Made by a program: the position numbers and the translations under genes. From an uncultured Ruminococcus sp. (GTDB taxonomy: Bacteria; Bacillota; Clostridia; Oscillospirales; Ruminococcaceae): DNA of 29,286 bases. The notes below the pieces were generated by a model that was not told the origin of the DNA, searched no databases, and worked only from the letters and a program-made list of their open reading frames with translations. The stretch is from positions 1-29,286 of the forward strand of contig UQKC01000031.1 in assembly GCA_900541495.1 (NCBI GenBank), written 5' to 3'. Positions 23,478 to 29,286 of this stretch are shown here, in pieces (position 1 is the stretch's first letter; each line of letters opens with the position of its first letter).

Positions 23478-23499
23478 AAAACCGGTTACTTAACCGATT
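23478..23499. promoter_or_regulatory. LacI-family operator O3 near the regulator promoter
   Basis: AAACCGGTTACTTAACCGATTA contains the AACCGGTT core plus an overlapping GGTTA-CT-TAACC repeat. It ends 6 bp before the -35 of the regulator gene, so it may serve autoregulation or looping with O1/O2. Confidence 0.6.
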
Positions 23500-23505
23500 A
23501 TTCTA

Positions 23506-23534
23506 TTGAATTTTTTCGGGTGAAGTGGTATAAT
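23506..23534 (+). promoter_or_regulatory. Promoter of the LacI regulator gene
   Basis: TTGAAT (23506-23511), 17 bp, TATAAT (23529-23534). The transcript would begin near 23541, within the left arm of a long inverted repeat. Confidence 0.75.
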
Positions 23535-23535
23535 T

Positions 23536-23594
23536 ATACTAATCTTCAATCGTTCCGCCGAGTATTTGTCTACAGGTTGGTTGAAGATTAGTAT
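23536..23594 (+). promoter_or_regulatory. 14-bp inverted repeat in the regulator mRNA leader
   Basis: ATACTAATCTTCAA (23536-23549) and TTGAAGATTAGTAT (23581-23594) are exact inverse complements around a 31-nt loop. The right arm ends 17 nt before the GCAGGAG ribosome site. It could be a 5' mRNA stem-loop or paired DNA sites. It does not resemble the operators or a riboswitch I know. Confidence 0.5.
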
Positions 23595-23626
23595 CGAATA
23601 CGCCACTAATGCAGGAGTTGATAGAA

Positions 23627-24652
23627 ATGAAAAAAGAAAAGGTCACCTTTGCCGATATTGCAGAATACACAGGCTTTTCAAAAACTACCGTTTCCAGATA
23701 TTTTAACAATCCCGATTCACTGACAGTCGAAAATCAGGAAAAAATCGCACAGGCACTTATCGACCTTGACTATAAGGAAAACAAGCTTGCAAAGGTGCTT
23801 GCCAACGGAAAAACCGAAATTGTAGGCGTTATTGTCCCAAATCTGTATATGCACTACTATTCCGATATGCTCAACAGAATTATTTCCACCTATGATAAAA
23901 ACGGCTACAAATTTTTAGTGTTTGCAGGAAATGATGATCCCGAAAAAGAGAGAAAATACATTTCGGAGCTTCTTGCCTACAATATTGAGGGAATGATAAT
24001 TTTAAGTCACACTATTCCGTCAGAGGAGCTTGCGGAGTATAACATTCCCATTGTAACCATTGAACGTGAGGATAAATATGTTTGCAGCGTAAACACCGAT
24101 AATCATATGGGGGCTGTTCAGGCGGCAAGTCTGCTTGTGAAAAGCGGCTGCGATATGCTTGTTCACATCAATTCGGACGTTGCTCCCGATGTTCCCGCAT
24201 ACGGAAGAATTACGGGATTTAAAGAATTCTGCCAATCAAACAGCATTGAGCATAAAATTATGATAAACGAGCTTGGCAGCTGCTTCGATGAAAACCGTAA
24301 AATTATTGCTGAACTGTTTAATGAAATTGAGCGGGAATATCCCGATAAAACCGTTGGAATATTTATGGCAAACGATACTCACGCAAATATTCTGCTGAAC
24401 ATTATCGTGAACAAATACGGCAGACTTCCCGACAAATACAAAATTGTGGGCTTTGACGATTCTCCCATTGCAAAGGAGGCTGTAATTCCCATAAGCACGG
24501 TAGGTCAGCAAATTGATGTTATTGCAAATGAAGCCGTAAATCTGCTTATTATGCAAATGGAAGAACGCAAAAAACGCAGACCGTCACCGCTTGCAGAGCC
24601 GATCCATAAGGTTATTACGCCTATTCTTGTTCGCAGGGATACTTCGGTGTAA
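23627..24652 (+). CDS. LacI family repressor of the sucrose/fructan operon
   Basis: This 341-residue regulator has the LacI HTH at its N-terminus (VTFADIAEYTGFSKTTVSRY, about 5-24) and a hinge helix region (ENKLAKVLANGKT). A periplasmic-binding-like effector domain covers about 62-335 (VGVIVPNLYMHYYSDMLNRI; IVGFDDSPIAKEAVIPISTV). It most likely represses the divergent operon through the AACCGGTT operators, with a sugar such as sucrose or fructose, or a phosphate derivative, relieving repression. An in-frame ATG at 23609 exists, but GCAGGAG lies between it and the ATG at 23627, which I choose. A methyltransferase pseudogene follows 72 bp later on the same strand. Confidence 0.92.
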   Translation: MKKEKVTFADIAEYTGFSKTTVSRYFNNPDSLTVENQEKIAQALIDLDYKENKLAKVLANGKTEIVGVIVPNLYMHYYSDMLNRIISTYDKNGYKFLVFAGNDDPEKERKYISELLAYNIEGMIILSHTIPSEELAEYNIPIVTIEREDKYVCSVNTDNHMGAVQAASLLVKSGCDMLVHINSDVAPDVPAYGRITGFKEFCQSNSIEHKIMINELGSCFDENRKIIAELFNEIEREYPDKTVGIFMANDTHANILLNIIVNKYGRLPDKYKIVGFDDSPIAKEAVIPISTVGQQIDVIANEAVNLLIMQMEERKKRRPSPLAEPIHKVITPILVRRDTSV

Positions 24653-24724
24653 TAAACAGAACGCTGCTTATTCGTTTTGAAAAGCATCAAAATCAGAGAA
24701 TACAAACTATAAGGCGGAATTTAT

Positions 24725-25257
24725 ATGCAGTACACTTGTAAATATCAATCTCCGTTGGGAGAAATAATGCTGTCGGCTGACGAGATAGGTCTGACGGGTG
24801 TATGGTTTGTGGGACAAAAATATTTTGCACAATGCCTGAAGGACGATACCGAGGAAAAGGAAATCCCTGTTTTATCGGAAGCAAAAAGATGGCTGGATGT
24901 TTATTTTGGCGGCAAAGAGCCTGTGTTTAAAATTCCGCTTCATTTTATAGGTACGGATTTTCAAAAAGAGGTATGGGAAATTCTGTATACCATTCCTTAC
25001 GGAGAAACAATGACCTATGGTGAAGTAGCAAGCATGCTTGCAGCGAAAAAGGCTTGAAAAGAATGTCTGCACAGGCTGTCGGAGGAGCTGTCGGCCGTAA
25101 TGATATATCAATTATTGTGCCGTGTCACAGGGTAGTCGGTGCAAACGGCAGCTTGACAGGTTATGCGGGAGGTATAGATAAGAAGATAGCTCTTCTCAGG
25201 CTGGAAAAGGCTTTCAATGAAACGTTTTTTGTGCCGAAACACAGCACAGCACCGTAA
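24725..25257 (+). pseudogene. ogt: Methylated-DNA-protein cysteine methyltransferase, frameshifted
   Basis: The first 110 codons encode the N-terminal domain and the start of the DNA-binding domain (YQSPLGEIMLSADEIGLTGV; IPYGETMTYGEVASMLA) and then stop at TGA 25055-25057. The next frame continues without a break: GLKRMSAQAVGGAVGRND, then the active-site block IIVPCHRVVG with the acceptor Cys, then GYAGGIDKKIALLRLE. The slip is in the A-run at 25046-25050: five A where six would restore one reading frame of about 177 residues. The family repairs O6-methylguanine by transferring the alkyl group to that Cys. As read, the active site is separated from the N-terminal part, so no working enzyme results unless the base is a sequencing error or a ribosomal slip occurs. 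Confidence 0.88.
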
Positions 25258-25265
25258 ATTTGCAG

Positions 25266-25294
25266 TTGATTTTTTATCTCTTCCGTGGTAGAAT
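25266..25294 (+). promoter_or_regulatory. Promoter of the fucosidase gene
   Basis: TTGATT (25266-25271), 17 bp, TAGAAT (25289-25294), ahead of the 25343 start by about 50 bp. Confidence 0.65.
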
Positions 25295-25342
25295 ATAGTA
25301 TATCGGTTTACAGATCATAGTATTTGTATGGAGGTCAGTATT

Positions 25343-27307
25343 GTGAATATAAAGGAATACAACAAAGCACTTACAACAGCAAAATGCTGTTCGGGTGAAA
25401 ATGCCCCCGATTTTAATTCTATTGCAATAACCGCTCAAAAGGGAGCTTGCATAGTATTTGACGGCGTTGATTTTACAGGTGCAAAATGCCTGCTTGCCGA
25501 ATTGTCCGTTGACGCAAATAATACAAGCAAGCCGATTGAAATTTATGCAGACGAAATTTCGGAGCAAAACAGTGTCGGAACTGTTCTTACAGCTGAAACT
25601 CCTGCTGTAAGCAGTTATGAATTTTTTGATTGCTATGCTGACTTAAGCAAGAAAATAAACGGACTTCATAGTCTGATATTTTTCTTTGCCGATGATATTA
25701 CCTTTGAATTTAACATGTTCAAGCTGACAGCTTACAACGGAACGGAAACACAAGCTGAACACGACAAGCGTATGAAGTGGTGGCGTGATGCGAAATTCGG
25801 TCAGTTTATCCATTACGGTGCGTATTCATATCTCGGCGGCGAATATCTCGGCACAAAGGTCGGCTGGTATTCCGAATGGATAATGGACAGCCATAAAATA
25901 TCAAGGGAGGATTATGCGAAAAATGCGGCGGCTCATTTCAATCCCGAAAATTTTGATGCAAAGAAAATTGTTGCAGATGCAAAAGTGGCAGGTCAGAAAT
26001 ATCTTGTTATAACCTCCCGTCATCACGAGGGACTGAGCATTTATGGCACAAAGGTACGTGAGTTTAAGGACTATTGTCTGATGAACAAAAGCACCTGTCC
26101 CGAATATAATGGGGGAGATATTCTCAAAGAGCTTTCAGAGGAATGTAAAAAGCAGGGTATACATTTTGGAATTTATACAACAATTATGGACTGGCACGAT
26201 ATAGCACAGGACGGTTGGAATAACAATTCCATTGCCCCGGGTCACACAAAAGCCGAATACAAAACAAGGCTAAAAGCACAGCTCAGAGAGCTGATTGAAA
26301 GCTACGGTGCAGAGGTATTTTTCTTTGACGGTGAATGGATAGATTGGTGGACAGAAGAGGACGGCAGAGAGGTGTATCGCTTTATCCGTTCCCTTAATGA
26401 AAATTGCATTATTAACAACAGAGTCGGCAAGCGTAACCGTTCCGATGGTGATTACGGAACACCCGAACAGGAGATCCCGATTAACGGTCTTGATTACGAT
26501 TGGGAATCGAATGTTACAATGAATGACAGCTTTGGTTATAAAAAAGGCGATACAAACTGGAAATCTGTGGAGTGGATAATTTACAGTGTTGCCGATGTTG
26601 CGAGCAAGGGCGGAAATATGCTTCTGAATGTCGGTCCCGACGGTACGGGAATTGTTGAAGCTGCTCCACTTGAAAGAATGGCAGAAGCGGGTAAGTGGTT
26701 TGCGAAGTTCGGTGCTTCGATTTACGGAACAAGAAAGACCTGTTTCAGCAAAAGCATAGGAGAAAATATAAGAATTACCACCAATCCCGAAGCAGGAAAA
26801 ATTTTCGTTATTCTGCTTGATAATTCTCCCGAAAAAACCGCAGAAATCATTATCCCTCATATAGAAAACGAGATCACAGCCGTTACCGATATGGCTGACG
26901 GAAGTAACATTCCTTACAGAATTGATAAGGACGGAATTTGTCTTGATATTTCTTCCGCAAGTGTTCAGAAATATGCGGCGGTATATGAAATATCGGTTGT
27001 GGGAATTCCGACAGAAAAGCCTGCCGCAAAATCGCCCTTGAAAAATGCGGAAATTACGATTGAAATTACGGAAGAAAAACACAGCGTTCCGTTTACCGTA
27101 AAAGGCACATACAAGGGCGGAAGCAAAGTAATTGTCAGGGTTTGGGGAACGTCCTTTGCTTCGTTTGACGTTAAGGCGGCAGTTGATGAAAACGGAAAAT
27201 GGGAAGCGGTTATTGACAGGAATACTTCCATTGACGGTATTACACTTACAGCAATGCTGTTTGACGCCAACGGAAATTTACTTGATGAGAAAAAGTTTGT
27301 TATGTAA
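25343..27307 (+). CDS. GH29 alpha-L-fucosidase with extra N- and C-terminal domains
   Basis: The 654-residue protein has an N-terminal beta-rich domain (about 1-130) resembling a CBM6-like carbohydrate-binding module. The GH29 barrel follows (about 140-480): KWWRDAKFGQFIHYGAYSYL, TSRHHEGLSIYG (His227, His228) and EVFFFDGEWIDWW with predicted nucleophile Asp329. GGNMLLNVGPDGTG is the family's distinctive segment. A C-terminal beta-sandwich runs to the end. The enzyme would release alpha-L-fucose from glycans. No signal peptide is seen, so it probably acts inside the cell. The GTG at 25343 follows GGAGG by 8 nt; the in-frame ATG at 25328 contains that GGAGG and is unlikely. The VOC gene follows 14 bp later, so they are probably co-transcribed. 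No sugar transporter is adjacent. Confidence 0.9.
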   Translation: MNIKEYNKALTTAKCCSGENAPDFNSIAITAQKGACIVFDGVDFTGAKCLLAELSVDANNTSKPIEIYADEISEQNSVGTVLTAETPAVSSYEFFDCYADLSKKINGLHSLIFFFADDITFEFNMFKLTAYNGTETQAEHDKRMKWWRDAKFGQFIHYGAYSYLGGEYLGTKVGWYSEWIMDSHKISREDYAKNAAAHFNPENFDAKKIVADAKVAGQKYLVITSRHHEGLSIYGTKVREFKDYCLMNKSTCPEYNGGDILKELSEECKKQGIHFGIYTTIMDWHDIAQDGWNNNSIAPGHTKAEYKTRLKAQLRELIESYGAEVFFFDGEWIDWWTEEDGREVYRFIRSLNENCIINNRVGKRNRSDGDYGTPEQEIPINGLDYDWESNVTMNDSFGYKKGDTNWKSVEWIIYSVADVASKGGNMLLNVGPDGTGIVEAAPLERMAEAGKWFAKFGASIYGTRKTCFSKSIGENIRITTNPEAGKIFVILLDNSPEKTAEIIIPHIENEITAVTDMADGSNIPYRIDKDGICLDISSASVQKYAAVYEISVVGIPTEKPAAKSPLKNAEITIEITEEKHSVPFTVKGTYKGGSKVIVRVWGTSFASFDVKAAVDENGKWEAVIDRNTSIDGITLTAMLFDANGNLLDEKKFVM

Positions 27308-27321
27308 CCGGAGTTATATTT

Positions 27322-27705
27322 ATGAAGATAGACCATATTGCAATTTATGTTAATGACTTGTATAAAGCACGGGATTTTTTTGTTAAATATTTTGATGCTG
27401 TCCCCAATAATGAATATCACAACAAGAAAACCGATTTCAGATCTTTTTTTCTCACATTTGATGATGGGACAAGGCTTGAAATAATGAATAAGCCGCAAAT
27501 GTCCGACAAAAATAAAGAGCTTGACCGAACGGGGTATATTCATATTGCATTCAGTGTCGGAAGTAAAGAAAAAGTTGATATGCTTACCCAGCGATTAAAA
27601 AAAGATGGTTATGAAGTAATAAGCGGCCCCCGAACAACGGGAGATGGCTATTACGAAAGCTGCATTGCTGCATTTGAAAACAATCAGATAGAAATAACCG
27701 TTTAA
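27322..27705 (+). CDS. VOC superfamily (glyoxalase/bleomycin-resistance fold) protein
   Basis: The 127-residue protein has two beta-alpha-beta-beta-beta modules: MKIDHIAIYVNDLYKARDFF with the first metal-binding His5, LEIMNK with a Glu, TGYIHIAFSV with a second His, and IEITV with the last Glu. This gives the four-ligand metal site of VOC enzymes. Members include lactoylglutathione-lyase-like enzymes, epimerases and resistance proteins; the substrate cannot be told. RBS GGAG precedes the ATG. It directly follows the fucosidase gene and is closed by the palindrome at 27729-27761. Confidence 0.85.
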   Translation: MKIDHIAIYVNDLYKARDFFVKYFDAVPNNEYHNKKTDFRSFFLTFDDGTRLEIMNKPQMSDKNKELDRTGYIHIAFSVGSKEKVDMLTQRLKKDGYEVISGPRTTGDGYYESCIAAFENNQIEITV

Positions 27706-27728
27706 TTCCGATTTGGGAACACTGTTTC

Positions 27729-27761
27729 AAAGGTATGGCAGGAATTTCCTGCCATACCTTT
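27729..27761. terminator. 33-bp near-perfect palindrome, terminator of the fucosidase/VOC unit
   Basis: AAAGGTATGGCAGGAA and its exact inverse complement flank a single T (27745). The plus strand ends CCTTTCTCT. The very short centre means a hairpin loop of a few bases. It lies 24 bp after the VOC stop and also faces the minus-strand remnants. Confidence 0.7.
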
Positions 27762-27782
27762 CTCTACACCTATAAAGCAACA

Positions 27783-27848
27783 TCAATAATTCAAAGTCTT
27801 AGCCACAATCCTGTCCGCAAAATTTCCGTCATCGTCAGTGTCCGTCAT
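27783..27848 (-). CDS. Possible 21-aa ORF or gene tail
   Basis: GGAGGG lies 6 nt before an ATG at 27848, and the frame encodes MTDTDDDGNFADRIVAKTLN plus a final Tyr. It starts 14 bp past the stop of the decayed gene at 27863-28262. Good spacing suggests translation, but the length and lack of any known relative leave it uncertain; it could be the start of a lost gene whose 3' end is now the palindrome. Confidence 0.3.
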   Translation of the reverse strand: MTDTDDDGNFADRIVAKTLNY

Positions 27849-27862
27849 TGCTATCCCTCCAC

Positions 27863-28262
27863 TTATTCAAGTATCACCCTACGTATCTCCTCAATCCACT
27901 TCTCAACACAACCGCTGTACTCTTTCCTGCGGTTATATACCTCCATTTTCTCCTCATACTCTGAAATTTCATTCTCATCGGCATCTTCGGGAAGTTCGGG
28001 TTTGTCATAGTCCTCATAGAAATCAAGGTAGTCCCTGCGTTCGCAAAGGTAGCCGTAAAATGCAGTGCGAATACCCTTTGCATAGTTTTCATTGCCCTCA
28101 AAATATTCATCGTGAATACGCTCCTTATGGCAGCACAAGTCATATCAAACCGATTGGTGTCAAGCTCATCGAGAACGGAAGCAAAAGAGCTTCTCGCAAC
28201 CTCCTCCCACTCCTCATACTCATCATCGGTATCGCAAGCATAGCCGATTCCTTTCCCCGATG
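27863..28262 (-). pseudogene. Frameshifted acidic protein of unknown function
   Basis: The N-terminal part lies in one frame without a start codon (from about 28245: GIGYACDTDDEYEEWEEVAR, then SSFASVLDELDTNRFDMTC). It breaks near 28140-28128, where the next frame picks up CHKERIHDEYFEGNENYAKG and continues with ERRDYLDFYEDYDKPELPED to a stop at 27863. Both parts share the same very acidic, Tyr-rich composition, so they look like one gene of at least 125 residues. No in-frame start lies downstream of the promoter at 28298-28326. I do not recognise the family. It is decayed rather than a tidy small gene. Confidence 0.55.
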
Positions 28263-28277
28263 TTCCACCGGAACATC
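28259..28277. repeat. Short palindrome ATGTTCCACCGGAACAT, copy 2
   Basis: GATGTTCC-ACC-GGAACATC followed by TCTTTTTT. It has the same 17-bp core and the same upstream CTTTCCC as the copy at 15450-15466. On the plus strand it could end transcription; on the minus strand it lies in the leader of the decayed gene. Confidence 0.6.
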
Positions 28278-28297
28278 TCTTTTTTGATTACACTCAC

Positions 28298-28326
28298 ATT
28301 ATACTACTTATATAAGTAGTATTCAA
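28298..28326 (-). promoter_or_regulatory. Promoter with a 22-bp perfect palindrome in its spacer
   Basis: On the minus strand TTGAAT (28326-28321), 17 bp, TATAAT (28303-28298). The spacer and the hexamer edges form a perfect palindrome at 28301-28322 (ATACTACTTAT and its inverse complement), an ideal site for a dimeric repressor. It would drive the decayed gene at 27863-28262. Confidence 0.65.
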
Positions 28327-28383
28327 TAGTAATTCCAGCCAAACTTGATTATACAAATTTAGCTTATACGTTGTCACGGCCTA

Positions 28384-28453
28384 AAATGTGCACAAAAATT
28401 CAAGCAAAATCTTGCGTATATGGATTTTGCGCAGAATTTTTGTCTGCACATTT
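28384..28453. repeat. Imperfect long inverted repeat, about 70 bp
   Basis: Left arm AAATGTGCA..CAAAAATTC..GCAAAATC (28384-28411) matches the inverse of GATTTTGC..GAATTTTTG..TGCACATTT (28423-28453), with 1-2 nt bulges and an 11-nt loop. It lies about 25 bp before the promoter of the 28546 gene. A miniature element, a relaxase-type origin hairpin or an operator are all possible. Confidence 0.55.
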
Positions 28454-28477
28454 GGGAGTGAAAACGTATTGCGCACA

Positions 28478-28507
28478 TTGACAAAATCTCCATTGCTATG
28501 GTATAAT
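28478..28507 (+). promoter_or_regulatory. Promoter of the 28546 pseudogene
   Basis: TTGACA (28478-28483), an 18-bp spacer and TATAAT (28502-28507), 38 bp before the ATG. AGGAG is present at 28531-28535. Confidence 0.75.
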
Positions 28508-28545
28508 GGATAAAATATACTTATGCAAGTAGGAGAGCGATAAAA

Positions 28546-28788
28546 ATGCCTGTTTCCGAGAAACAAAAAGGATATGCCCGAAATGTGGGAACAGCTGAAT
28601 AACTCAGCTGGGACAATATGCGTACCCTCGGTACAAGAGTCCGCACACAAGATGCCGAGGATTTCAAGGCTTGGTGTGCAATGCGTGGGGTTTCCACCAC
28701 CTCCGAGATTAAAAGATTTGTTATGAGCGAGCTTGAAAAATACAATGCTGTTATGGAAAAGCAGCAGAATGATAGTAAAAACAAGTGA
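28546..28788 (+). pseudogene. Small mobile-element protein with internal stop (two compensating frameshifts)
   Basis: From an ATG with AGGAG and a consensus promoter the frame reads MPVSEKQKGYAR, then six odd residues and TAA (28600-28602). In the same frame it continues with SWDNMRTLGTRVRTQDAEDF and KAWCAMRGVSTTSEIKRFVM to a TGA at 28786-28788. Between the two parts another frame reads KWEQLNNSA, which is what the family usually has after MPVSEKQ-xx-AR. A one-base gain near 28581-28586 and a one-base loss near 28609-28611 would explain it. The intact product would be about 80 residues, resembling short clostridial proteins of mobile elements, possibly a DNA-binding accessory or antitoxin-like protein. 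I cannot assign a function. Confidence 0.6.
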
Positions 28789-28810
28789 GCATTTTTGTTT
28801 TCCTTTCGGG

Positions 28811-28839
28811 TTGATTTTTGGCTGTGCTTATGGTAAAAT
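28811..28839 (+). promoter_or_regulatory. Promoter of the LUD-domain gene
   Basis: TTGATT (28811-28816), 17 bp, TAAAAT (28834-28839). A small CCGAT-AA-ATCGG repeat lies in the leader near 28864-28875. Confidence 0.6.
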
Positions 28840-28906
28840 ATAGTTGGGTGGATTTTTAATCTGCCCGATAAATCGGAATTTTACGCATGAATTTGGAGTG
28901 AAAATT

Positions 28907-29286
28907 GTGGGAAGAAGAAATTTTGATTTAATAAAGAAAAACTTGATTTCGTTAGGCTATATAGTTAATTGCTTTGAAACTGCTTCCGAAGCAACGAGCT
29001 ATATAAATTCTAAAATTGATAATCAAACTGTAGGGTTTGCAGGTTCTATGACATTGGAAAAAATGGGACTTTTTGAAAAGCTAAGTACACATAATCAGGT
29101 GTTTTGGCATCATAGGATACCAGAAGGAAAAACAAGTAAAGAGGTTCGCTTAGAGGCAAACGCAGCATCCATATATATTACTTCAGTAAATGGAATTGCT
29201 GAAAGTGGTGAAATTGTCAATATAGATGGAAATTGTAATCGTGTTGCATCAATATTTTATGGGCATGAAAAGGTTTATTTTGTCAT
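28907..29286 (+). CDS. LUD domain (DUF162, LutC/YkgG-like) protein, 3' end outside window
   Basis: 126 residues are present. The GTG start at 28907 lies 8 nt after GGAG. The sequence GRRNFDLIKKNLISLGYIVN is followed by the family features VGFAGSMTLEKMGLFEKL, the acidic-His pocket WHHRIPEGKT, and AASIYITSVNGIAESGEIVN leading to the NIDGNCNRVAS block, typical of the LUD domain. LUD proteins occur in lactate-oxidising LutABC complexes, but many stand alone with unknown roles. An alternative ATG at 28888 meets an immediate stop. The C-terminal part, usually 60-80 more residues, is missing at the window edge. Base composition is more AT-rich than the rpoB side. Confidence 0.85.
   Translation, partial: MGRRNFDLIKKNLISLGYIVNCFETASEATSYINSKIDNQTVGFAGSMTLEKMGLFEKLSTHNQVFWHHRIPEGKTSKEVRLEANAASIYITSVNGIAESGEIVNIDGNCNRVASIFYGHEKVYFV

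Noticed and set aside
23332..23626. Possible riboswitch ahead of the LacI gene
   Set aside because: The only structure is a simple long hairpin; none of the conserved cores of riboswitch classes I know is present.
26270..27082. 270-aa minus-strand open frame, low in complexity and rich in Arg/Asn/Phe
   Set aside because: Antisense shadow of the fucosidase gene.
27838..28287. 149-aa plus-strand open frame ending in the repeated palindrome
   Set aside because: It runs opposite the acidic decayed gene, is Ser/His/Pro rich as expected for an antisense frame, and has no RBS.
28521..28784. 87-aa minus-strand open frame
   Set aside because: It is opposite the 28546 gene, whose interrupted frame has a promoter, an RBS and family-like sequence.

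Overview
The window reads as a chromosomal segment of a low-to-moderate-GC anaerobic Firmicute, most likely a gut Ruminococcaceae-type Clostridia. I base this on the RpoB sequence, the strong AGGAGG-type ribosome binding sites, TTGACA-N17-TATAAT promoters, and an accessory load of glycoside hydrolases with LacI/AraC regulators. I cannot resolve the species.

Layout. (1) 1-3368, minus: rpoB, cut at its 3' end by the window edge, with its own consensus promoter at 3535-3563. (2) 3643-7637, plus: a zinc-ribbon/TM2 membrane protein, then a tight run of MATE exporter, pyrophosphatase-like/Nudix fusion and MFS transporter. (3) 7750-10788: a GH31 glycosidase (minus) divergent from an AraC-type regulator (plus). 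(4) 10973-11755: a PlsC-like acyltransferase. (5) 11993-15480: a scarred, AT-richer island. A hydrolase-like gene is cut short by a 118-bp palindromic element. A large serine recombinase, a 59-aa ORF and an HTH regulator then lie on the minus strand. Beyond them are a decayed second copy of the regulator's control region and several inverted repeats. (6) 15553-16560: an intact YhcG/DUF1016-type PD-(D/E)XK nuclease. (7) 16644-24652: a sucrose/fructo-oligosaccharide locus. Its minus-strand operon encodes a binding lipoprotein, two permeases, an ATPase, a GH32 beta-fructosidase, a PfkB fructokinase and an HPr-like protein, and a LacI regulator is divergent. (8) 24725-25257: a methylguanine-DNA methyltransferase broken by one frameshift. 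(9) 25343-27705: a GH29 alpha-L-fucosidase and a VOC protein. (10) 27729-29286: decayed genes, palindromes, and the start of a LUD-domain gene that runs off the edge.

How the genes work together. The locus in (7) is a complete route: the lipoprotein captures the sugar, the ABC transporter imports it, cytoplasmic GH32 hydrolyses it and fructokinase phosphorylates the released fructose. The LacI protein probably acts through three AACCGGTT-type operators, one inside the operon promoter spacer and one just after its start site. The last operon gene resembles HPr but lacks the phosphorylatable histidine and keeps the regulatory serine, so it is more likely a regulatory (Crh-like) partner than a PTS carrier. 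The GH31 and GH29 genes extend the glycan-degrading repertoire.

The most unusual material is the recombinase island and the 27.7-28.8 kb segment, where small palindromic elements, duplicated control regions and frameshifted genes cluster. I found no rRNA, tRNA, CRISPR array or recognisable riboswitch. I did not identify a clearly new multi-gene system. The best candidates for a second look are the HTH/59-aa/recombinase module with its duplicated promoter, the His-less HPr protein in the sucrose operon, and the nested palindromic element in the hydrolase gene.
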